From NCBI GenBank assembly GCA_039024375.1, contig JBCCQK010000495.1, positions 1 through 6,207 of the forward strand: 6,207 bases of DNA, read 5' to 3'. The notes under the pieces are model-generated. The model was given only the letters and a program-made list of their open reading frames with translations. It did not search any database and was not told the origin of the DNA. Positions 1-5,158 of this stretch are shown one piece after another (the first letter of the stretch is position 1; the number at the start of each line of letters is the position of its first letter). Both the position numbers and the translations under genes were made by a program. The DNA comes from JAFMDF01 sp039024375. GTDB taxonomy: Bacteria; Bacteroidota; Bacteroidia; Chitinophagales; Saprospiraceae.

Positions 1-144
1 AAAGTTTTCTTGGTTTTGCTTTTAAAAACTAAAGACGCCTCAGTTATTTCTACGTACGGCACTAAGGTAAGAGTTGTAAGTGATTCTGTAGAGATAGGAC
101 TCGGAGAGATTTGTCAGAGAATTACAATTTTAGCCATCGTTTAA
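1..144 (+). CDS. Possible 3' end of an unrecognised gene
   Basis: Frame 1 is open from the first base to a TAA at 142-144, giving 47 residues with no start visible, so it would be a gene entering from the left. The peptide starts with a hydrophobic run (VFLVLLL) and ends in ...GEICQRITILAIV. I do not recognise a family. The other two forward frames close within about 32 bases. An open run of 47 codons in fairly AT-rich DNA is mildly unlikely by chance but far from conclusive. If real, its stop lies 108 bases before the kinase gene on the same strand, so the two could be co-transcribed. It may equally be non-coding. Confidence 0.3.
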   Translation, partial: KVFLVLLLKTKDASVISTYGTKVRVVSDSVEIGLGEICQRITILAIV

Positions 145-252
145 CCAAATACCATAAATATGTAGTATTTTAGTGCGAGAGAATCGGATGGCAAAGAGGC
201 GAATGTAATCTAATTTTTCAGCCCTCCAATCTGTTCACTCATAAATTAGAAA

Positions 253-1263
253 ATGCAAAAGAATATTCGATTAAGGTTGATGTCTAACATTGTGATTGCC
301 TACATGCTATTGGCTTTTGCGTGGTGGTCTTTTCTGCTGTTCTCCAAAAACAGAACGGCCTTTCGTTGGCAAGCGAATTACAATCAAATGATGATGATTG
401 CCGATGGAAAAGTAGAAGATAATGCGGAGTTTCTGCAAACCCCCGAGTACAAAGAACTCGAAGCAGCCTACGAGAAACAGGAATGGATGATTATGGGAGA
501 ATCACTGGTCTTCGTTATCAGTTTGGTCATTGGTGTTTGGTTGATTAATCAAGGCTACAATCGAAAAATAGAAGCCGCTCAAGAACGAAGAAACTTCCTT
601 TTGTCCATTACCCACGAACTGAAATCACCCATTGCCTCAATTAAACTGGTACTAGAAACTTTTTTAAAGAGAAAAAAACTCGAACCCAAACATATTCACC
701 AGTTGTCTAATAATGCCTTGACAGAAACGGTTCGGCTCAATCGCTTGGTCAATGACTTGCTAATGGCTGCCAGAGTAGAGAATGCCTACGAACCTTTTTT
801 GGAGACCATCAATCTTTCCCAATTTCTATCGGATATTATCGACCGATTGCGCACCAAATACCCCTCCGTCAACTTTGGTTTACGCCAGCCCAAGGTGCCC
901 GTAATGGCTAAAGCGGACCGAGCGGCCTTGACGTCCGTAGCCGTCAATTTGCTAGAAAATGCCGTTAAATATGGTTCCGATTCGCCAATTGTAAACACTG
1001 TACTCCGACACGACGAAACGAACCAAAGCATCTGGCTCGAATTTGCCGATAACGGTATTGGTATTCCAGACAAAGATAAATCGAAAATTTTCGAACGATT
1101 TTATCGAGTGGGCAACGAAGATACTCGAAAAACCAAAGGTACGGGCCTAGGGCTCTACATTGTCAACCAAATCATTATGGCGCATCGCGGTACAATTGCG
1201 GTGACCAATAATAGGCCACAAGGCACCATCTTCACCATTTCTTTACCTTCCGCTGACGCTTAG
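253..1263 (+). CDS. Membrane sensor histidine kinase, two-component system
   Basis: This 336-residue inner-membrane kinase should autophosphorylate on a histidine and pass the phosphate to the regulator encoded next. A first membrane helix spans about residues 12-30, a short extracytoplasmic segment of about 48 residues follows, and a second helix spans about 79-98. The HisKA dimerisation domain is at about 110-178, with the phosphoacceptor His121 in SITHELKSPIASIKL. The ATPase domain shows an N box (VNLLENAVKYG, 231-241), G1 box (DNGIGIP, 266-272), F box (IFERFYRV, 279-286) and G2 box (KGTGLGL, 295-301). All core catalytic motifs are present, so it should be active. There is no HAMP, PAS or other recognisable input domain, and the small loop between the helices gives no clue to the ligand. 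The ATG at 253 follows an A-rich stretch; Met10 is a possible later start. The gene precedes its regulator, the reverse of the commoner order. Confidence 0.93.
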   Translation: MQKNIRLRLMSNIVIAYMLLAFAWWSFLLFSKNRTAFRWQANYNQMMMIADGKVEDNAEFLQTPEYKELEAAYEKQEWMIMGESLVFVISLVIGVWLINQGYNRKIEAAQERRNFLLSITHELKSPIASIKLVLETFLKRKKLEPKHIHQLSNNALTETVRLNRLVNDLLMAARVENAYEPFLETINLSQFLSDIIDRLRTKYPSVNFGLRQPKVPVMAKADRAALTSVAVNLLENAVKYGSDSPIVNTVLRHDETNQSIWLEFADNGIGIPDKDKSKIFERFYRVGNEDTRKTKGTGLGLYIVNQIIMAHRGTIAVTNNRPQGTIFTISLPSADA

Positions 1264-1332
1264 TTTAAACTTAATGCAATATCTCCTGTTTAAGAGGGGA
1301 AGTAAGTGATTCCAAACCATAAAAATAAAGCC

Positions 1333-2013
1333 ATGCGACTCCTTTTAGTAGAAGATGAAGAAAATATCCGAGATGTAGTTAAATTAAACCTAGAGATGGA
1401 AGATTATGAGGTCGTAACTGCCGAGGATGGTAAAAAGGCGCTTAAACATTTTAAAGAACAACATTTTGACGTTATTCTTCTAGATGTCATGCTGCCCGAA
1501 ATTGACGGCTTTCAGGTTTGTGAACAAATTCGGCTGACGGATATGAAGGTGCCAATTATGATGCTGACTGCTAAAGACACGGCCCTAGACCGAGTAACAG
1601 GTTTACGGAAAGGTGCAGACGATTATCTGACAAAGCCGTTTAATTTAGAAGAGTTACTGTTGCGGGTCAATAATTTGCTGAAAAGGAGTGTCGATTCTCC
1701 GAAAAATACGCCCGAAGAATACGAATTTGGTGGTCATAAAGTCAACTTTGCTACCTACGAAGCGGAAGGAAATCAAGGCAAATTTACATTGACGAAGAAG
1801 GAAGCTATGCTACTAAAGCTGCTAGTGGACCGAAAAAATGAAGTAGTTTCTCGACAGCAAATTCTCCAAGCTGTTTGGGGCTACGACGTTTATCCTTCCA
1901 CTCGAACGATTGATAATTTCATTCTTTCTTTCCGAAAGTATTTCGAAGATAACCCGAAAAAGCCTACTCGATTTTTGTCTATTCGTGGAGTGGGCTACAA
2001 ATTTGTAGGATGA
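1333..2013 (+). CDS. OmpR/PhoB-family DNA-binding response regulator
   Basis: This 226-residue cytoplasmic transcription regulator is probably the phosphorylation target of the kinase just upstream. The receiver domain (about 1-118) has the acidic pocket EDE at 7-9, phosphoacceptor Asp51 in LLDVMLPEIDGF, the switch Thr79 and Lys101 in the KPF motif. After a linker, a winged-helix output domain (about 130-226) ends in the family signature RTIDNFILSFRKYFE...IRGVGYKF. Both halves are complete and of normal length. I chose the ATG at 1333 because MRLLLVEDEENI is the standard receiver N-terminus and an A-rich stretch precedes it. An in-frame GTG at 1306, preceded by a purine run AGAGGGGA, would add nine residues (MIPNHKNKA) and cannot be excluded. 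The gap to the kinase stop is 69 or 42 bases with no terminator in it, supporting one operon. Target genes cannot be inferred. Confidence 0.93.
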   Translation: MRLLLVEDEENIRDVVKLNLEMEDYEVVTAEDGKKALKHFKEQHFDVILLDVMLPEIDGFQVCEQIRLTDMKVPIMMLTAKDTALDRVTGLRKGADDYLTKPFNLEELLLRVNNLLKRSVDSPKNTPEEYEFGGHKVNFATYEAEGNQGKFTLTKKEAMLLKLLVDRKNEVVSRQQILQAVWGYDVYPSTRTIDNFILSFRKYFEDNPKKPTRFLSIRGVGYKFVG

Positions 2014-2019
2014 TGGCCA

Positions 2020-2080
2020 GATTGTCTGATGGTTTGATTGTTGCGAATTACACATTGACAATATAAACCATCAGACAGTC
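2020..2080 (+). terminator. Long hairpin terminator after the kinase-regulator operon
   Basis: Arms 2020-2035 and 2065-2080 pair over 16 positions: 15 Watson-Crick pairs plus one G-U, including a perfect 12-base core GTCTGATGGTTT/AAACCATCAGAC. An inner ATTGT/ACAAT stem (2037-2041 with 2058-2062) extends it. A T-rich run, GTTTTTCTTTCT, follows on the + strand from 2086. The hairpin begins seven bases after the regulator stop and fits a rho-independent terminator for the + operon. Read from the - strand there is no T run after it, so it is a poorer terminator for the convergent gene that ends at 2097. Confidence 0.7.
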
Positions 2081-2096
2081 AAACAGTTTTTCTTTC

Positions 2097-2459
2097 TCAA
2101 TAATTCCCTACCGATAACATCACCAACGTACAAGCAATCTCCGTATCTATTCCTTTCTCTTTCGCTAGATGCACTAAATCCATGTTTTCCGTTCCCGGAT
2201 TAAAAATAATACGTTTCGGTTGTAGTCCCAGAATATAGTCGTAGTAATTCTCCTGCCGCTTCGGATTCAAATAAAGCGTCACCGTATCTACATCCGTTAT
2301 TTCGGGCTGTCCTTCTAGGATGTCCACATCCGCTATTTTCCCTGCTCTCAATCCAACAGGCACTACTTCGTGGCCGTGTCGCCGTAGTCGATGCGTAGCA
2401 ATATTAGAGTATCGTTCTGGTTTGAGCGAAGCGCCCAGTACTAAAGTCTTTTTGCTCAT
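2097..2459 (-). CDS. CoA-binding domain protein (YccU/CoA_binding_2 type)
   Basis: This 120-residue soluble protein consists of one Rossmann-like CoA-binding domain, the fold of the nucleotide-binding part of succinyl-CoA synthetase. The N-terminus carries the family pattern TLVLGASLKPERYSNIA, with glycine and serine in the first nucleotide-binding loop, followed by GHEVVPVG. IIFNPGTEN (about 85-93) and the ending ACTLVMLSVGNY are also typical, and the length matches the stand-alone family. The exact cellular role of these proteins is not established; binding of CoA or an acyl-CoA is inferred from the family. The ATG (complement of 2457-2459) follows an A-rich stretch and the stop is TGA. The gene converges on the response regulator with 83 bases between stops. 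The codirectional E2 gene lies 291 bases upstream beyond a terminator, so this gene probably has its own promoter, which I could not identify. Confidence 0.88.
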   Translation of the reverse strand: MSKKTLVLGASLKPERYSNIATHRLRRHGHEVVPVGLRAGKIADVDILEGQPEITDVDTVTLYLNPKRQENYYDYILGLQPKRIIFNPGTENMDLVHLAKEKGIDTEIACTLVMLSVGNY

Positions 2460-2502
2460 GTTTTATTTTGTTTGATTGTAACTACTGACCATTTAGCTTT
2501 TT

Positions 2503-2542
2503 ACCACAAAGGTTTGGAGTACACGGAGTACACAAAGTTTTT
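2503..2542. repeat. Degenerate short tandem repeat upstream of the CoA-binding gene
   Basis: Two perfect adjacent copies of GGAGTACAC (2516-2524 and 2525-2533) are flanked by CACAAAGG (2505-2512) and CACAAAG (2531-2537) and run into a T tract. The arrangement resembles the ACCACAAAGG...ACACAAAGTTTTT type of scattered intergenic repeat that I recall from many bacterial genomes. It lies 44-83 bases before the start of the CoA-binding gene, so it could fall in that gene's leader or promoter. No function is claimed. Confidence 0.5.
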
Positions 2543-2650
2543 TTCGAGCGCAGTTTTGACTAATTGCATTTCAGATTACTTCCTATTTACATAAAATCTG
2601 CTGGTGCTAAGTGGTTACATTTTATTTTAGGAATTTATCAATGCCAATAG

Positions 2651-2687
2651 AAAAGCCATCGGCAGTACTAAAACAACCGATGGCTTT
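2651..2687 (-). terminator. Rho-independent terminator after the E2 gene
   Basis: A perfect 11-base inverted repeat, AAAGCCATCGG (2652-2662) with CCGATGGCTTT (2677-2687), encloses a 14-base loop. Read on the - strand, a GC-rich stem is followed by TTTT and preceded by an A run, the usual layout of an intrinsic terminator. It lies about 64 bases after the E2 stop and separates E2 from the downstream CoA-binding gene. The T run is short (four bases, then C), so read-through is possible. Confidence 0.72.
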
Positions 2688-2706
2688 AAAAAGTTATATT
2701 TTATAG

Positions 2707-2737
2707 AATATAGGTAGAGAACTTCCTACCCTATATT
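2707..2737. repeat. Inverted repeat just after the E2 stop codon
   Basis: AATATAGGTAG (2707-2717) pairs with CTACCCTATATT (2726-2737), leaving one bulged C and an 8-base loop. It begins 14 bases beyond the E2 stop in the E2 transcript and precedes the stronger terminator at 2651-2687. There is no following T run on either strand, so a role as a 3'-end stabilising hairpin is more plausible than termination; this is inference. Confidence 0.5.
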
Positions 2738-2750
2738 TTCTACCTCCTAC

Positions 2751-4079
2751 TTACACCAACATTCTAATTGGGTCTTCCAAAATATCTTTGTACGTCTTCA
2801 GGAACTTAGCACCTGCCACTCCATCGACAACCCTGTGGTCGCAAGAAAGGGTGACACGCATTCGCTTACCAATCGCCAGTTCGCCATCTTTCACGACGGG
2901 CTTCTCAATAATCGCACTCACCGCTAAAATACACGCATTTGGTCGATTAATGATGGCCGTAAATTCTTCGATGCCGAACATTCCCAAGTTAGAAATCGTA
3001 AAAGTACTCCCCTGCTGGTCTTGTGGCTGTAGCTTTTTCTCTTTGGCTTGCCCGGCAAATTTGCGGACTTCCATGTTAATCTGCGATAAAGATTTTCGGT
3101 CGGCGTGTTTCACCACTGGAATTAGCAATCCGTCTCCCGTATCAACCGCAACGCCGATGTTGACATCGTGGTTGTACCGAATCTTATTATCTTCCAACCA
3201 TGCAGCATTAATCGCTGGGTGTTGGTGCAAAGCAGCAGCGGCAGCTTTGACAGCCAAATCGTTGAAAGAAATTTTAGTAGGCGCAAATTCGTTCATTCTG
3301 GCGCGGGTTGCTATGGCTTTTTCCATATCAATTTCCGTCGTCAAGTAGAAGTGCGGCGCAGAAAATTTATTACCTACCACATTTCTCGCAATGGCCTTAC
3401 GCATTTGGCTAATGGACACATCTTCGTAGCTAGCTTCACCGGACCCCATATTCAAGCTGGTCGGAACAGCGGGTGCACTTGGAGCGGACTTAACGGGCGT
3501 CGTTTCTGCGGGCTTAGGGGCTTCTACAGGCTTGGGCGCTTCCACAGGTTTAGGCGCACTCGTTTGTTGTCCCATTAATGCTTCAATATCTCTTTTAACG
3601 ATACGACCGTTATCTCCAGAACCCGATACTTCTTGCAAATTAATGCCTGCCTCCTTGGCCATACTTTTGGCTAATGGCGAAGCTTTGATGCGTTCGCCTG
3701 TTCCGCTTGGTGCATCTGTGCTTCCAGCAGTAACGGCCTCCTGGGCTGTTGCAGATTCAGTTGTGGCTGCTTCGGCGGGCGCTTCTTCGGTGGCGCTGTC
3801 GCCTTCGTTGCTTGCCGCCGCAATCGCTGCTTTCCAATCTTCTCCTTCTTCCCCAATCACCGCTATGACCCCGTTAATAGGTACAGGCCCTTCTTTGACC
3901 GCAATGTGCAGCAGTACGCCATCGCTGTAACTGTCTAATTCCATAGTCGCCTTGTCGGTTTCTACCTCAGCGAGGGTTTCTCCAGATTCTACTTCTTCGC
4001 CTTCTTCTTTTAACCATCCAACGATGACACCTTCTTCCATAGTATCACTCATTCGGGGCATTCGAATGACTTCAGCCAT
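2751..4079 (-). CDS. pdhC: Dihydrolipoamide acetyltransferase, E2 of pyruvate dehydrogenase
   Basis: This 442-residue E2 core enzyme of a 2-oxoacid dehydrogenase complex transfers the acyl group from E1 through its lipoyl arm to CoA. The lipoyl domain (about 1-78) has the modified Lys43 in VETDKATMELDS. An Ala/Glu/Thr-rich linker (about 85-128) leads to a peripheral subunit-binding domain (about 131-168, IKASPLAKSMAKEAGI...GRIVKRDIEAL) that docks E1 or E3. A second Pro/Ala/Lys linker (about 172-207) carries three APKPVE-like units. The catalytic domain (about 218-442) ends with the active-site motif DHRVVDG, His415 and Asp419. All key residues are present and the single-lipoyl layout is of normal length. 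MPRMSDTMEEGVIVGWL and the overall style favour the mitochondrial-like pyruvate form over the branched-chain or 2-oxoglutarate forms, but substrate cannot be proved from E2 alone. No E1 or E3 gene adjoins it. The ATG at 4079 follows an AGAAGA purine stretch. Confidence 0.9.
   Translation of the reverse strand: MAEVIRMPRMSDTMEEGVIVGWLKEEGEEVESGETLAEVETDKATMELDSYSDGVLLHIAVKEGPVPINGVIAVIGEEGEDWKAAIAAASNEGDSATEEAPAEAATTESATAQEAVTAGSTDAPSGTGERIKASPLAKSMAKEAGINLQEVSGSGDNGRIVKRDIEALMGQQTSAPKPVEAPKPVEAPKPAETTPVKSAPSAPAVPTSLNMGSGEASYEDVSISQMRKAIARNVVGNKFSAPHFYLTTEIDMEKAIATRARMNEFAPTKISFNDLAVKAAAAALHQHPAINAAWLEDNKIRYNHDVNIGVAVDTGDGLLIPVVKHADRKSLSQINMEVRKFAGQAKEKKLQPQDQQGSTFTISNLGMFGIEEFTAIINRPNACILAVSAIIEKPVVKDGELAIGKRMRVTLSCDHRVVDGVAGAKFLKTYKDILEDPIRMLV
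3504..3557 (-). repeat. Three 18-base tandem units in the E2 linker
   Basis: Three adjacent 18-base units (3504-3521, 3522-3539, 3540-3557) encode the repeated hexapeptides APKPVE, APKPVE and APKPAE in the flexible linker before the catalytic domain. The copies differ at several bases, mostly synonymous, so the array is not freshly made. Pro/Ala-rich linkers of this kind keep the lipoyl and subunit-binding domains mobile; copy number may vary between strains. Confidence 0.75.
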
Positions 4080-4202
4080 AATATTAATCTTCTTTAAAGT
4101 TTGAAAAATTTACTTTGCAATTTTGGGGTTGTCTCTAAAAGTCATCATAATAAAAAAAAACATTGGTGCAATTAAAGTCAAAAATTATGTTTTATTGCTT
4201 TA

Positions 4203-4263
4203 TTGTTAAATGGTTATGTTTGTTTTTACAAATTGTACCAAAAACAATGTAGCCATATAACAA
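4203..4263. repeat. Large imperfect palindrome upstream of the E2 gene
   Basis: Left arm 4203-4227 and right arm 4240-4263 pair at about 20 positions, starting with TTGTTA/TAACAA at the base and ending with GTTTTT/AAAAAC near a 12-base loop. The loop ACAAATTGTACC is itself partly self-complementary. It lies 124-184 bases before the E2 start, which on the - strand would place it in or just above the E2 promoter region. It could be a protein-binding site, a terminator-like structure or an inert palindromic element. Confidence 0.55.
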
Positions 4264-4368
4264 TCCAACATTCTTCACAACTGTATTAATTACACTACTG
4301 AATTTAACTTTTGCCTACAATTTTCTGACACATCCCCTGTGTTATATTTCGATATCGTTTTGAAAAGG

Positions 4369-4398
4369 TAAAAATAGGATATTCAAAACCTATTTTTA
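4369..4398. repeat. Perfect 10-base inverted repeat
   Basis: TAAAAATAGG (4369-4378) and CCTATTTTTA (4389-4398) are exact inverse complements around a 10-base loop. The stem is AT-rich. On the + strand an A-rich rather than T-rich run follows, so it is not a classical terminator in that direction. On the - strand it is preceded by T and followed by TACC, with no clear T tract either. Confidence 0.5.
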
Positions 4399-4449
4399 AA
4401 TAAAACAAACAAAAAAATAAGGAACAGTTCATAATAGAAAGTAGAGACC

Positions 4450-4467
4450 ATTCCGATAAGTCGGAAT
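4450..4467. repeat. Compact hairpin, 7-base stem and 4-base loop
   Basis: ATTCCGA (4450-4456) pairs perfectly with TCGGAAT (4461-4467) around the loop TAAG. It is the tightest GC-containing hairpin in this part of the spacer. It is flanked on both sides by the purine motifs GTAGAGACC and GAGAATAGAGCCCC. No T run follows, so termination is not supported. It could be part of an untranslated RNA, but nothing else shows that. Confidence 0.45.
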
Positions 4468-4586
4468 TGAGAGAATAGAGCCCCTAAAAATGGTTGAGTA
4501 CGATAAGTTTTTGTCTTTTACTCAAATCTCAACGCCATAGTCCTTCTTTCTAAACTAAATCGTTCTATCATTCCAACTTGTTGTTC

Positions 4587-4613
4587 ATTGCACATTGATA
4601 ATTGCACATTGAT
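4587..4613. repeat. Direct repeat ATTGCACATTGAT, two copies, period 14
   Basis: Two identical 13-base copies occupy 4587-4599 and 4601-4613, separated by one base. The core CACATTGA also occurs in the loop of the terminator hairpin at 2051-2058, which suggests a short sequence family spread through spacers in this genome. Confidence 0.6.
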
Positions 4614-4625
4614 TCTACTTTTCTC

Positions 4626-4688
4626 TCTGATAACAAATGAATTATAGACATGTTGACCTTTTTTGTCTAAAATTCTTTTGTTATCAGA
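4626..4688. repeat. Near-perfect 63-base palindrome with 25-base arms
   Basis: Arms 4626-4650 and 4664-4688 pair at 23 of 25 positions, with a T:T mismatch at 4638/4676 and an A:A mismatch at 4644/4670, around a 13-base loop. The outer 12 bases, TCTGATAACAAA and TTTGTTATCAGA, are a perfect match. It is the strongest secondary structure in the window. No long T run follows on either strand. Its arms do not match the palindrome at 4203-4263. It may be a palindromic repeat element, the core of a structured RNA, or a regulator-binding site. Confidence 0.65.
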
Positions 4689-4900
4689 ACTTCCTTAGTA
4701 TCTTCATGCCAATTCTAATTCTCAAAATGTTGATGGACAGATAATTCATCAGTTCACTCAACGATTGTTTTCTGCTTTTTACAACTGCAATGAACAACGG
4801 AAAATTAAAAAACATAAGTTGTTGTTAATCAAATGCAGTGAAAATTGGAAATCGTATATCTTAAATCTACCTAATTTTCACCCTAGACAAATATATGATG

Positions 4901-4926
4901 TATGATTTTTGAACTATGATTTTTGA
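4901..4926. repeat. Direct repeat TATGATTTTTGA, two copies, period 14
   Basis: Exact 12-base copies lie at 4901-4912 and 4915-4926, preceded by a partial copy (TATGATG at 4894-4900). The 14-base period equals that of the unrelated repeat at 4587-4613. No function is evident; replication slippage is a sufficient explanation. Confidence 0.55.
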
Positions 4927-5104
4927 TTTTACCCATTTCAAAAGAACTACTTGTCATATTATAAAAATCTATCGTTCACTAGAATAGTTTTTTACAGAAA
5001 AAATTTTAATTACCTTAACGTACTTACTTCCGAAAAAGAGAATAGAGACTTAATTTGCGAGGGAATACAACAAAAATCTTAGTTTTAATTCTATCTATCG
5101 ACAC

Positions 5105-5135
5105 TTTAAAGTCTCTGCTCCCTACTCTCGGTTCT
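5105..5135. repeat. Left arm of the inverted repeat around the LEA-like gene
   Basis: This 31-base pyrimidine-rich arm matches the inverse complement of 6036-6066 at 27 of 31 positions, including a perfect 14-base inner block CTACTCTCGGTTCT. It ends 23 bases before the start codon at 5159, within the presumed 5' leader or promoter. Its partner begins 19 bases after the stop codon. Confidence 0.7.
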
Positions 5136-5158
5136 AAGTAACAAAACATTATCAAGCT

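Larger units (their letters stand above)
4580..4798. repeat. 13-base inverted repeat enclosing a 219-base segment
   Basis: GTTGTTCATTGCA (4580-4592) recurs exactly inverted at 4786-4798. The enclosed 193 bases contain the large palindrome at 4626-4688 and no coding region. The layout is reminiscent of a small non-autonomous element, but I see no target-site duplication just outside the arms, so a chance or repeat-derived match remains possible. Confidence 0.4.
4080..5158. other. 1,079-base non-coding spacer rich in hairpins and short repeats
   Basis: No credible coding region was found on either strand between the divergent E2 and LEA-like genes. The DNA is distinctly AT-rich. It should hold the promoters of both flanking genes, but I could not fit a convincing Bacteroidota-type promoter (TTTG about 19 bases before TAnnTTTG) upstream of either. 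It contains two large palindromes (4203-4263, 4626-4688), smaller hairpins (4328-4342, 4369-4398, 4450-4467, 4494-4525), an 8-base palindrome CGATATCG at 4350, two direct repeats of 14-base period (4587-4613, 4901-4926) and copies of a GAGAATAGAGACTT-like purine motif. I recognise no tRNA, rRNA or known riboswitch fold. Confidence 0.7.

Noticed and set aside
786..1073. A 95-codon - strand frame inside the kinase gene
   Set aside because: It overlaps the conserved ATPase domain in a clear kinase and has no recognisable features.
1822..2061. A 79-codon - strand frame covering the regulator's 3' end and the terminator
   Set aside because: It lies over the conserved winged-helix end and begins in the terminator hairpin loop; it is a shadow frame.
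2788..3930. Several + strand open frames of 132-186 codons opposite the E2 gene
   Set aside because: The E2 reading is unmistakable from its lipoyl, binding and catalytic motifs. The opposite frames overlap one another and show no domain.
4118..4145. A stretch (GGGGTTGTCTCTAAAAG) resembling the end of an insertion sequence
   Set aside because: No matching inverted partner, transposase remnant or target duplication was found in the window.
4489..4539. A 16-codon frame MVEYDKFLSFTQISTP in the spacer
   Set aside because: It is too short, lacks a ribosome site and overlaps a small hairpin; chance frames of this size are expected.
4436..4545. The hairpin-containing region considered as a tRNA or other known RNA
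   Set aside because: No cloverleaf, anticodon arm, T-loop sequence or other known RNA signature could be fitted.
5050..5057. TTAATTTG as a possible Bacteroidota -7 promoter element for the LEA-like gene
   Set aside because: It matches TAnnTTTG at all but one position, but no TTG-type -33 element lies at the right distance, and such AT-rich matches are common by chance.
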